Source of the DNA: H111-94 sp034436045
Lineage (GTDB): Bacteria; Chloroflexota; Ktedonobacteria; Ktedonobacterales; Ktedonobacteraceae
Reading direction: 5' to 3'
Assembly: GCA_034436045.1 (NCBI GenBank)
Contig: DAOTVZ010000167.1
Location: 1 to 12,946 of the forward strand
Length of the DNA stretch: 12,946 nucleotides
Position 1 is the first letter of the stretch, and each line of letters starts with the position of its first letter. The notes beneath the pieces are model-generated. The model saw only the letters and a list, made by a program, of their open reading frames with translations, made no database searches and was not told where the DNA came from. Shown here in pieces: positions 6,040 through 12,946 of this stretch. Made by a program: the position numbers and the translations under genes.

Positions 6040-7953
6040 TTAAAGAGAGGCCATCTCTTTGCGCCCCTTATCTTCTTCATCCTCAGGTGGTATATGGGGG
6101 GATGGCGGCGGCTCCTGACGGCGCGGTGAGAAAAGCAGGCGCAACTTCAACACGCGCTCACGCTTGCGTTCCTCGGCCAGACTACGTGAACGCGCGTTGA
6201 GAACCTCATTGAGCGAGACCATGCCGAGCAATTTCTGTTCATCATGCCGGTCTACTACGGGCAGGCGCGTGTAGCCGCTCTCTGCCATGCGATAGACCGC
6301 GTCGCGTAGTGGTTCATCGGGATACGCTACAACAGGCTTTGTGATGAGCGAGGCAAGCGAGAAATGCTTCTCCTCGCCACCGGCAAGCAGAATCTTCCTT
6401 AACTGTTCGCGTAGGTCATTGCGCGTGACCACACCGATCATTTTGCCAGCCTCGTTGAGAACCGGGAAGAGGCGCTGAATGCGCGGCACCCGATGCTCTT
6501 CCAACAGCGGCTTGACATCCTGCAAGGTGGCAGTAGAAGGCAACGCCACAACATTGGTACGCATGACTTCGCGCACAAACAGCACCTCCAGCGGGTCGAT
6601 GGCGTATTCGGCGCTGATATGATAGCCGCGCCGCGCCACCTTCTCAGTCAGAATCGAGCGGCGCAGTGTCAGCACCATGCAGGTATGTGTCACGATGACA
6701 GCGACCAGGAGCGGCAGAGCGGCATTGATATCATGAGTCAGTTCTAGTGAGAAGATGATGGCGGTTAAGGGAGCGCGCATCGCACCGCCCAGCACGGCGG
6801 TCATGCAGATCAGCGACCAGAACCCCGCACCTTCATAGGGAAGCACGTGGCCGAGCAGACCGCCCAGCGCGCCGCCGATCAGCAGCAGAGGCGCGAGAAT
6901 GCCGCCCGATGTGCCGGAGCCGAGCGAGACAGACCAGATCACCGACTTGACGATCAGGATGCCCAGCAGCAGACCAACGGCGGCGTTACCTTGTAAAAGC
7001 TGCTCTATAACGGTATAGCCTACGCCCAGCGCCTGGGGGAAGAAGTAGCCGCCGATGCCCACTACAATGGCACCCAGCGCGGGCCACCACATCCAGTGAA
7101 TGGGCAGTTTGCGGTAGGTATCCTCGATGGCATAGATAGCCACTGTCAGGATAGCCGCCACGCAGGCCGCCAGCAAACCAACCAGTACGCAACTGAGCAG
7201 GCCGGTCACGCCCACAAAGGCCGCATGTGGGGGCACAGGAAAAAGAGGGCCAGGGCCAATGATATACCAGCGCACGAGTGCTGCCGTGCCACTGGCAAGC
7301 GCTACAGGGATCAGGCTGCGCGGCTTCCACTCAAAAAGCAACACCTCGACGCCGAGCAGCACGGCGGAGATCGGTGAAAAGAAAGTGGCCGACATACCCG
7401 CCGCCGCACCGGCCACCAGTAACGTTTTACGCTCGGCATTCGAGAGGTGAAAGAACTGCGCAATCATCGAACCGAGCGAGCCGCCGGTCACAATGATCGG
7501 CCCCTCGGCACCGAACGGGCCACCGGAACCAATCGAAATAGCTGATGACAACGGCTTGAGCCACGTCACCTTCGGCTCAACCTTGCTGCCGTTAATCAGA
7601 ATGACCTCCATCGCCTCCGGGATGCCATGCCCACGAATGCGCTCCGAGCCGTAGCGTGCCATAAAACCTACAATGAGTGCGCCAAAGACAGGCACAAGAA
7701 TCACCAGCAGACCCAGGTGATTGCCAACTGGAGCGCGCAATGTGAAATTCCATTGTTGAAAAAAGAGCAAATTGGTAAAAAGTCCGATCAAACGTAAAAG
7801 AATCAGGGCAATAATAGCCGCCAGGATGCCTACCACTATTGCGATCAGCGAGATCATCAATGTACGCGGCGTCATGGTAAAATCGCCGAGTTCGCCTTGC
7901 TTCTCCTCGCCACTAAACGCTTGAACGACCTTCTGCCACAGAGTCGTAGCCAA
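6040..7953 (-). CDS. ClC-family chloride channel/antiporter with CBS pair
   Basis: This is an integral membrane protein of the voltage-gated chloride channel/Cl-,H+ exchanger family. From TTG 7953 it has 637 residues. The ClC core (about 25-435) shows all three ion-pathway motifs: GHGIPE (108-113), GAEGP (148-152) with gating Glu150, and GTSGGILAP (347-355). Position 149 is Ala where many homologues have Arg or Lys. Two CBS domains follow (about 460-520 and 530-590): VREVMRTNVVALPS and LITKPVVAYPDEPLRDAVYRM; such pairs usually sense adenine nucleotides. The C-terminus is charged. A longer frame reaches TTG 7980, but AGGAGGT (complement of 7961-7967) lies 7 nt before TTG 7953, which I take as the start. 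Channel versus antiporter mode is undetermined. It converges on the ABC relic. Confidence 0.93.
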   Translation of the reverse strand: MATTLWQKVVQAFSGEEKQGELGDFTMTPRTLMISLIAIVVGILAAIIALILLRLIGLFTNLLFFQQWNFTLRAPVGNHLGLLVILVPVFGALIVGFMARYGSERIRGHGIPEAMEVILINGSKVEPKVTWLKPLSSAISIGSGGPFGAEGPIIVTGGSLGSMIAQFFHLSNAERKTLLVAGAAAGMSATFFSPISAVLLGVEVLLFEWKPRSLIPVALASGTAALVRWYIIGPGPLFPVPPHAAFVGVTGLLSCVLVGLLAACVAAILTVAIYAIEDTYRKLPIHWMWWPALGAIVVGIGGYFFPQALGVGYTVIEQLLQGNAAVGLLLGILIVKSVIWSVSLGSGTSGGILAPLLLIGGALGGLLGHVLPYEGAGFWSLICMTAVLGGAMRAPLTAIIFSLELTHDINAALPLLVAVIVTHTCMVLTLRRSILTEKVARRGYHISAEYAIDPLEVLFVREVMRTNVVALPSTATLQDVKPLLEEHRVPRIQRLFPVLNEAGKMIGVVTRNDLREQLRKILLAGGEEKHFSLASLITKPVVAYPDEPLRDAVYRMAESGYTRLPVVDRHDEQKLLGMVSLNEVLNARSRSLAEERKRERVLKLRLLFSPRRQEPPPSPHIPPEDEEDKGRKEMASL

Positions 7954-7991
7954 GACAAAAACCTCCTTTTCACTGTGCAACCCTTGTGATA

Positions 7992-8020
7992 ATTATATCG
8001 TAAGACGACATAAAAAGGAA
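7992..8020 (-). promoter_or_regulatory. Candidate promoter of the ClC gene
   Basis: On the minus strand a perfect TATAAT (complement of 7992-7997) lies about 39 nt before the TTG start, giving a leader of about 32 nt. The -35 position 17 bp upstream reads TTCCTT (complement of 8015-8020), a poor match. The -10 box is credible; the -35 is weak. Confidence 0.4.
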
Positions 8021-8262
8021 GAAGGGGGCAACGCAAATATGCGACATGGGTATCATGCCGCTTGCTACCCACGAGGGGTATCACTACAGGCGGTGGCATT
8101 TCTTCACCATTGCTAGCCTTTTCTTCTCACATATCAAATTGTTTCAAGCTGTACCATCCAATGGATGCGCTAATATGACAGGCAAGACCCATTTATTTCC
8201 AGTGCAGGCATCATGTTTGCCTGGAAGGTAATTTGTATAGTGAAAGAGAGGCAAACGTACAC
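8021..8262 (+). other. Leader and spacer of the LysM-CHAP gene, with two exclusive hairpins
   Basis: No gene is seen here. The octamer GGGTATCA occurs twice (8048-8055, 8076-8083). No good -35/-10 pair was found; TAATAT (8171-8176) is only a possible -10. Hairpin A pairs TTCCAG (8197-8202) with CTGGAA (8221-8226). Hairpin B pairs ATGTTTGCCT (8213-8222) with AGGCAAACGT (8249-8258), 10 bp with one wobble. B covers the AGG of the SD AGAGAGG (8245-8251) that serves ATG 8263. A and B share 8221-8222 and cannot coexist fully. Confidence 0.4.
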
Positions 8263-8964
8263 ATGCGTAACGACCAACGGATCTGGGGGTACGTCAAACA
8301 GCATCGAGCGGTCAGCATTATGGTGGGACATGGGATTGTCCTGTTTGTGATGGTGATGGTGTTGTTGAACACGGCCCTCGGTTCTGCCCTTGTGAGCGCA
8401 CTGGCCCAGTCGCCGTGTTCCAGTGGAGATCGCACCTACGTTGTTGTGAGCGGCGATACACTGAGCATGATTGCGGCCCGCTACAACACGACCTGGCAGA
8501 CGCTGGCATCGTACAACAAGCTGGCGAATCCCAATCTTATCTACATCGACCAGCATATCTGCATTCCGGGGCATAGCAGCACAACTGCACAGAGCCAACC
8601 GGCTCCACTACTGGGTTTCGCCAATCTCTTCCCTTACGGACAATGTACCTGGTGGGCCGCGCAGCGCTACTATCAACTCCATCACGTCTATGTGCCGTGG
8701 ACGACCAACGCCAACGCCTGGCAGTGGACGCAACGCGCGTATGATGCGCACTGGCGTGTCTCCACGCAGCCCAGCGCGGGAGCGATCATCGACCTGCAAC
8801 CCTGGGTAGAGGGGGCCTACGGTCTGGGGCATGTCGCCGTCGTTGAGCGCGTCCTTAGCAACGGGGATGTGATTGCCAGTAACATGAACTGGGGCATTTA
8901 CTATTGGAAAGTGACATATGTGGAGTTTGCACCCGGCCCTGGTGTGACCTTCATCACAGTGTAG
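8263..8964 (+). CDS. Secreted LysM-CHAP domain cell-wall hydrolase
   Basis: This is a 233-residue exported protein predicted to bind and cut peptidoglycan. An unusually long N-terminal region (1-48) has a hydrophobic core at about 19-46 and a signal-peptidase-like site SALA|QS after residue 48. A LysM domain (about 58-103; TYVVVSGDTLSMIA to HICIPG) should bind N-acetylglucosamine chains. A Ser/Thr/Gln linker leads to a CHAP domain (about 118-233), a cysteine amidase/endopeptidase fold, with GQCTWWA giving catalytic Cys128, GHVAVVE giving His190, and ASNMNWG (205-211) giving the polar third residue. I chose ATG 8263, 11 nt after AGAGAGG; TTG 8233 in the same frame has GGAAGGT only 3 nt away. 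It could work in cell separation, sporulation or killing of neighbours; no immunity gene is adjacent. Confidence 0.9.
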   Translation: MRNDQRIWGYVKQHRAVSIMVGHGIVLFVMVMVLLNTALGSALVSALAQSPCSSGDRTYVVVSGDTLSMIAARYNTTWQTLASYNKLANPNLIYIDQHICIPGHSSTTAQSQPAPLLGFANLFPYGQCTWWAAQRYYQLHHVYVPWTTNANAWQWTQRAYDAHWRVSTQPSAGAIIDLQPWVEGAYGLGHVAVVERVLSNGDVIASNMNWGIYYWKVTYVEFAPGPGVTFITV

Positions 8965-8973
8965 AAAGAACCC

Positions 8974-9029
8974 GTTGACATTTGTCGGGCAGGAACAACA
9001 GTCCGGCAAATGCCAACAATAATATTTTT
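8974..9029. terminator. Shared terminator of the convergent CHAP and ppk genes
   Basis: Arms 8974-8990 and 9001-9017 form a 17-bp stem (GTTGACATTTGTCGG with CCGGCAAATGCCAAC) with one A-C mismatch and two G-T wobbles, and a 10-nt loop. On the plus strand it is followed after 7 nt by T5 (9025-9029). On the minus strand the hairpin comes 10 nt after the ppk stop. It lies in the only spacer between the two convergent genes, so it probably ends both. Confidence 0.72.
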
Positions 9030-11175
9030 AAGAGCTGGCCGGAATCGCGCTGATAGCTTTCTCCTGGGCGTCCAGTTCCTCGTGGCCTTCAAAGAGAGGA
9101 TGCTGCATGAACCATTGCTGACAATCGAAGGGGGCCTCGCCGGGAGCAGGGGTGATGCGTTGATATGTGCCATCAGCAGCCAACTGGTGAGCGTTGGCGT
9201 TATCGGCCAGCAGCGGCTGGATAATCTTCTCCGCAATCACATCGCGGAGCAATCTCGACTCGATGGGGACGAGCGTCTCTACGCGATTATCGAGGTTGCG
9301 CTGCATCATATCGGCGCTGCCGATGTATATTTCAGGATTACCGTTATTACCAAAGTAGTAGATGCGGCTGTGTTCCAGGAAGCGACCCACAATACTGCGC
9401 ACGCGAATGGTTTCGCTGATGCCTGGCAGACCCGGACGCAGGCAGCAGATGCCGCGTACAATCAGATCGATTGGCATACCGGTCTGCGAGGCGCGGTAGA
9501 GCAGGCGAATAATATCCGGGTCGGTCAGCGCATTCATCTTAAAGATCAGGCGTCCATTGCCATGCTGTTCGTGCAAGGCGATCTCGCGTTGAATGCGCTG
9601 GACAATACCACGCCGCAGGCTGACCGGCGCAACTAACAGGCGGCGATACTCCGTCTGGCGCGAGTAGCCGGTCAGAGAATTGAATAGTTCGGAGACATCG
9701 GCCCCTATGTCGGGACGGCAGGTCAGTAAGCACAGGTCCTCGTAAATGCGTGCCGTCGAGGCATTATAGTTGCCGGTACCGATATGCACGTAGCGACGCA
9801 GCTTCTCGCCCTCCCGGCGCACCACCATCGCCACCTTGCAATGCGTCTTCAAGCCGACCAGGCCATAGACAACATGTACGCCGGCGCTTTCCAGTTCACG
9901 CGCCCAGGTAATATTATTCTCTTCATCGAAACGCGCCTTGAGTTCAACCAGCACCGCCACCTGTTTACCGTTCTCGACCGCTTCTAGCAGTGCCTTGACG
10001 ACCGGCGAATTAGAGCCGACACGATAGAGCGTCTGTTTAATCGCCAGCACCTGCGGATCGCTTGCCGCTGCGCGAATAAACTCGACGATGGAGTTAAAGC
10101 TATCATACGGGTGCTGCAAGAGCAGATCATTGCGCCGGATGGCGGAGAAAATATCTGCGCCGGTGTGCAGAAAAGCGGGAATGCGTGGTACAAATGGCGT
10201 ATCTTTTAACTCTGGCAGGTTCAGACGATAGAGTTCCATCAGGTCGCCCATGCCGAGAGGGCCGTCGATGACCGTTAAATCACTGCTAGCAATCTCCAGA
10301 TTCTTGATGAGCAGATTGCGAATGCGCCTGGGCATAGAGGGATTGACCGCTAAGTCCACCACCGAGCCGAAGCGGCGCTCACGCACTTCCTGTTCAATAT
10401 AGGTTAGCAAAAGCAGGTCAGAGGCCTCATCGTCTTTAATTTCAATATCGGCGTCGCGTAAGACGCGAAAAGGATAGGATTCCCAGACTGCGAAGCCGGG
10501 AAAAAGCTTGTTCAGATGGGCAGCGATGACCTGCTCAATCCAGACGAAGGCATAGACCTTCTCTTCACCATCTTCGGTCGGCACCGGTACCAGGCGGGGC
10601 AACGAAGGCGGCACTTTGACACGCGCAAAACGCTCACCCAGCACCGGGTCGCTAATCACCACCGCCAGATTCAGGCTACGATTGGAGATATGGGGAAAGG
10701 GATGACTGGTATCGACGGCCAGGGGTGTCAGGACCGGGAAAATCTCCTGCTCGAAGTAGTTGAGCATGGCAGTGCGTTGTCGCTGATCTAATTGCTCATA
10801 ATTGAGAACATAGATATGCTGCTCTGCCAGTAGAGGTTGCAGAGTCTCGCGCCAGTACTGACGCACCTCTTGCACCAGAGGAGCTAGGCGCTGGCGCACC
10901 GCCGTTAATTGCTGCTCAGGCGTAGAGCCATCGGGGCTACGCACCTTTTTACCGGAAGCAATCTGATCCTTGAGGCCCGCCATGCGAATCATGATGAATT
11001 CGTCCAGGTTTGTCTCAAAAATGGAGAGGAACTTGACGCGCTCTAGCAGAGGGTGGCGCGCAGCCTTCGCTTCATGGAATACACGGCGGTTGAACTCAAT
11101 CCAGCTCAACTCACGATTAATATACAGCTCTGGTTTTTCTAAATCTGTAGAGGAGGATGACAGTGTGTTATGCAT
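9028..11175 (-). CDS. ppk: Polyphosphate kinase (PPK1)
   Basis: Polyphosphate kinase reversibly transfers the gamma-phosphate of ATP onto inorganic polyphosphate. It is membrane-associated in other bacteria and serves phosphate storage and stress survival. The protein has 715 residues, slightly longer than the 688 of E. coli PPK. The N-terminal domain carries YINRELSWIEFNRRVF (18-33), and HPFPHISNRSLNLAVVI (158-174) belongs to the next domain. In the catalytic half, His445 in KTHCK matches the phosphorylated H435 of E. coli, and His602 in FLEHSRIYYF matches H592; the spacing of 157 residues is identical. YVHIGTGNYN (462-471) and SADMMQRNLDNR (620-631) are also conserved. The C-terminal tail (about 660-715) does not resemble E. 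coli. ATG 11175 has only a weak purine-rich SD upstream. No ppx or pho gene is in view. Confidence 0.97.
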   Translation of the reverse strand: MHNTLSSSSTDLEKPELYINRELSWIEFNRRVFHEAKAARHPLLERVKFLSIFETNLDEFIMIRMAGLKDQIASGKKVRSPDGSTPEQQLTAVRQRLAPLVQEVRQYWRETLQPLLAEQHIYVLNYEQLDQRQRTAMLNYFEQEIFPVLTPLAVDTSHPFPHISNRSLNLAVVISDPVLGERFARVKVPPSLPRLVPVPTEDGEEKVYAFVWIEQVIAAHLNKLFPGFAVWESYPFRVLRDADIEIKDDEASDLLLLTYIEQEVRERRFGSVVDLAVNPSMPRRIRNLLIKNLEIASSDLTVIDGPLGMGDLMELYRLNLPELKDTPFVPRIPAFLHTGADIFSAIRRNDLLLQHPYDSFNSIVEFIRAAASDPQVLAIKQTLYRVGSNSPVVKALLEAVENGKQVAVLVELKARFDEENNITWARELESAGVHVVYGLVGLKTHCKVAMVVRREGEKLRRYVHIGTGNYNASTARIYEDLCLLTCRPDIGADVSELFNSLTGYSRQTEYRRLLVAPVSLRRGIVQRIQREIALHEQHGNGRLIFKMNALTDPDIIRLLYRASQTGMPIDLIVRGICCLRPGLPGISETIRVRSIVGRFLEHSRIYYFGNNGNPEIYIGSADMMQRNLDNRVETLVPIESRLLRDVIAEKIIQPLLADNANAHQLAADGTYQRITPAPGEAPFDCQQWFMQHPLFEGHEELDAQEKAISAIPASS

Positions 11176-11209
11176 AAGGCGAACCCATCCCTGCCGCTAG
11201 AAAGAGACG

Positions 11210-11222
11210 TCATCGGTGATGA
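11210..11222. promoter_or_regulatory. Small palindrome at the ppk transcription start
   Basis: TCATC-GGT-GATGA is a 13-bp palindrome touching the -10 box and covering the expected ppk start point near 11214. It could be an operator, but it is short and occurs only once in this window. Confidence 0.25.
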
Positions 11223-11251
11223 TTGTATCACGTAGTAGCAGAGAATGGCAA
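11222..11251 (-). promoter_or_regulatory. Promoter of ppk
   Basis: On the minus strand, TTGCCA (complement of 11246-11251) and TACAAT (complement of 11222-11227) each match five of six consensus bases, with an 18-bp spacer. The -10 is preceded by TGA, an extended -10 signature. The leader to ATG 11175 would be about 40 nt. No PHO-box-like direct repeats were recognised. Confidence 0.72.
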
Positions 11252-11275
11252 AACAGGGCAGTGTTCTCAATGCGA

Positions 11276-11308
11276 ACAGGGCGACCGCGTCCCTCGCGGT
11301 CGCCCTGT
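11276..11308 (-). terminator. GC-rich hairpin after the S53 peptidase gene
   Basis: ACAGGGCGACCGCG (11276-11289) and its exact reverse complement (11295-11308) form a 14-bp stem with loop TCCCT, 43 nt after the peptidase stop on the minus strand. It is very stable, but neither strand has a T-run next to it. It separates the peptidase gene from the ppk promoter. Confidence 0.6.
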
Positions 11309-11351
11309 CTGTCTCCTTGCCTACTCGCTATTCGTGCAGCGTGCGGTTCTC

Positions 11352-12946
11352 TTAGTGGTCGAAACCAAATCTGACGATGCCGCCGATATCTGGTGTGCCG
11401 AGGCCGGTAGTCATATCATAGTATGGAGTGGTGGGGTAATAGCCGTTATTGTTCTCCGTTTGATTGACACCGGTGATGTCATGGAAGGAACGGCTATAGG
11501 CATTGGACGAATTGAACAGCTCGTAGAGGCCGTCAGCAGCGTTGCCAAAACGTTGATTGTGAGCACTATCCCAGAGCGCAATCACGCCTGACCAGAGCGG
11601 GCTGGCGAGGCTAGTGCCACCAATGCCAAACCATCCAGGCGGAGTAAGGCCGCCGGAGAATGAGGCACAGGTGCTGTTGGTTTTGGGATTACCCGTGCAG
11701 TATTCCGCGTATGGCGTAAATTCGTCGGCATTGGCCGAGACATCTGGCACCTCGCGGCAGTACTGCTGCTGCTGCCAATTGGCAATGCTACCTTTTGTCT
11801 GTGACGGGCTACAATACGAGAGACCTTGACTATAGCTACTAACCACCCCAGGCCCCTGCTGGTATGACGGCGCGGGCCAGAAGATGCTGACACCACCACC
11901 GCCAGCGCCAAACTGACCGCAGGCGTTTAACGCGGTGGCAGAGCAGAGGTTCAGCGGATTCCAAACCGTTTCAAACCCTCTGGGATACGAGGGATGCTGA
12001 TTGCTGCCGGGATCAAAGCTGCCAAAGGACGTGCCACCGACGGCGGTCACATAGGGCTGCGAAGCCGGATCATCGACAGCAAGAGCATTCAGTGAAGGGC
12101 TACCGGTATCACGTAAGCAATCGTAGGCTCCGGTGTCGCCAGCGGCCGCGAACATGCTCTGCCCTTGTGTTGCCATTTGCGCAAAGGCCAGTGACTCGGC
12201 TTTTGCGCTGGCATAACCGGCATCTTGCTCACAGATACCCCAACTGGAACTGATCGCATCGGCCAGGTTATCGTTAGCAATCTTGAAATACTCATCAAGT
12301 ACCGTAATACCTTGCTGATCGTTGGGCGCATTGTAGACCAGAATGCGATCAACTCTGGGCGTGACAGCAATTTGCATCTCGATATCTGCTTCCACCTCGA
12401 TATCGCCTGAGTAGTCTCCAGGGGGATTACACTGGTCACCCTTTGGGCACTTCGGTGTGATCGGGCCGCCATCGACGTTGATATCGACCAGCGGGACTTG
12501 TTTCGATGAACCAAAGAACTGCTGTTCATAGGTAGTAATGTCGGCAGGTGTATAACCAGATAGCTCAAAGACGGCCAGCGTTACTCCCTGACCATTGCCG
12601 CGTTCCCACTGCTGATGCACGTTTTTCGCATTATACAGACTGGTAATCTGGCTGGGGGTCAAGCCACTACCACCGGGGCCTGCACCATAGTGTGGTACTG
12701 CACGACCTGTCTGTTGTGCTGCCTGGCGCGTGGTGAGATAGTGAGTATGCAGCCTCACAGTATTGGAGAGGCCCACCACGCCCAGGATCAGGCCACTCAG
12801 ACTCGCCGGAACCTGCACTGCCGTGCTGTTCTGAAAGAAGGTCTGACCGTCAGCGGCCTGATAGTTACTAATCTGCGTATGGAATGCCTTCTCGATCTGG
12901 GCCGTCGTACCGGTGGCCAGCAAGAGGAAAGGTGTTGAGGATCGAG
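11352..12946 (-). CDS. S53 (sedolisin/kumamolisin) serine-carboxyl peptidase, N-terminus outside window
   Basis: This is a secreted pro-peptidase of family S53, enzymes with a subtilisin-like fold and a Ser-Glu-Asp triad, usually active in acid. The frame stays open to the window edge, and the protein begins inside the prodomain (STPFLLATGTTAQIEKAFHT), so the signal peptide and early prodomain are missing. In residues counted from the codon at 12923, the prodomain runs to about 80. Glu176 and Asp180 are in EVEAD, the oxyanion Asp263 is in AAAGDTGA, and nucleophile Ser438 is in GGTSLASP. The C-terminal calcium site is suggested by FHDITG (480-485) and YYDMTTGLGTP (501-511). Ten cysteines in the visible catalytic part could form disulfides. 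A likely role is extracellular protein scavenging. The TTG at 12923 is an ordinary Leu codon, not the start. Confidence 0.93.
   Translation of the reverse strand, partial: RSSTPFLLLATGTTAQIEKAFHTQISNYQAADGQTFFQNSTAVQVPASLSGLILGVVGLSNTVRLHTHYLTTRQAAQQTGRAVPHYGAGPGGSGLTPSQITSLYNAKNVHQQWERGNGQGVTLAVFELSGYTPADITTYEQQFFGSSKQVPLVDINVDGGPITPKCPKGDQCNPPGDYSGDIEVEADIEMQIAVTPRVDRILVYNAPNDQQGITVLDEYFKIANDNLADAISSSWGICEQDAGYASAKAESLAFAQMATQGQSMFAAAGDTGAYDCLRDTGSPSLNALAVDDPASQPYVTAVGGTSFGSFDPGSNQHPSYPRGFETVWNPLNLCSATALNACGQFGAGGGGVSIFWPAPSYQQGPGVVSSYSQGLSYCSPSQTKGSIANWQQQQYCREVPDVSANADEFTPYAEYCTGNPKTNSTCASFSGGLTPPGWFGIGGTSLASPLWSGVIALWDSAHNQRFGNAADGLYELFNSSNAYSRSFHDITGVNQTENNNGYYPTTPYYDMTTGLGTPDIGGIVRFGFDH

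Noticed and set aside
5500..6129. Open frame of 209 codons spanning the MFS end, the ABC relic and the ClC end
   Set aside because: Its first third is the wrong frame of the MFS gene and its last part is antisense to ClC. Only the middle has ABC similarity, and that is a broken domain without Walker A.
8048..8083. GGGTATCA direct repeats as a regulator site or CRISPR fragment
   Set aside because: There are only two copies of 8 bp in a single spacer, with no array, leader or palindromic repeat.
9010..9636. Plus-strand open frame of 208 codons opposite ppk
   Set aside because: It is fully antisense to the conserved ppk catalytic region, has no SD and looks compositionally like a mirror frame.
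12921..12923. TTG as the start codon of the S53 peptidase
   Set aside because: The frame continues open to the window edge with prodomain-like residues, there is no SD, and the prodomain would be cut in the middle.

Overview
The window looks like a chromosomal segment of a Chloroflexota bacterium, most likely of the class Ktedonobacteria. This is inferred from protein style and gene mix: an RNase J, a BMP-type nucleoside-binding lipoprotein, a LysM-CHAP cell-wall protein, a CBS-tailed ClC channel and a secreted S53 peptidase, in moderately GC-rich DNA with good Shine-Dalgarno sites and frequent TTG starts. No rRNA or other lineage marker is present, so the assignment is tentative.

Layout, plus strand first. 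Positions 1-228 are the leader of a ribonuclease J gene (229-1890, TTG start behind a strong SD). A long imperfect hairpin follows, then an orphan BMP-family lipoprotein (2149-3234) and a near-perfect 25-bp hairpin. Next is a compact efflux unit: a consensus promoter (TTGACA, 17 bp, TATAAT), a TetR-family repressor (3378-4016) and a 14-TM DHA2/EmrB-type MFS exporter (4065-5747). The same TTATCA/TGATAA palindrome sits over the predicted tetR transcription start and just before the exporter's SD. This reads as an autoregulated, drug- or metabolite-inducible efflux module.

Directly after the exporter, 5748-6039 holds a decayed fragment of an ABC-exporter ATPase domain. It runs from just after the Q-loop to just after Walker B and contains a frameshift and a D-loop deletion. 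It abuts the 3' end of the convergent ClC gene (6040-7953, minus strand, TTG start). The divergent spacer 7954-8262 contains the ClC promoter and two mutually exclusive hairpins in front of a secreted LysM-CHAP cell-wall hydrolase (8263-8964, plus). A shared convergent terminator separates this from polyphosphate kinase (9028-11175, minus). Upstream of ppk are a good extended -10 promoter, a hairpin, and a sedolisin/kumamolisin (S53) peptidase (11352 to beyond 12946, minus) cut by the window edge.

Most genes are single transcription units with their own promoter and end-hairpin; only tetR-MFS behaves as a pair. I see no CRISPR array, tRNA, rRNA, transposase or phage gene. I did not find a convincing new multi-gene system. 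The observations most worth a second look are the twin TetR operators, the ABC relic, the hairpins lacking U-tracts, and the possible RNA switches in the CHAP and rnj leaders.
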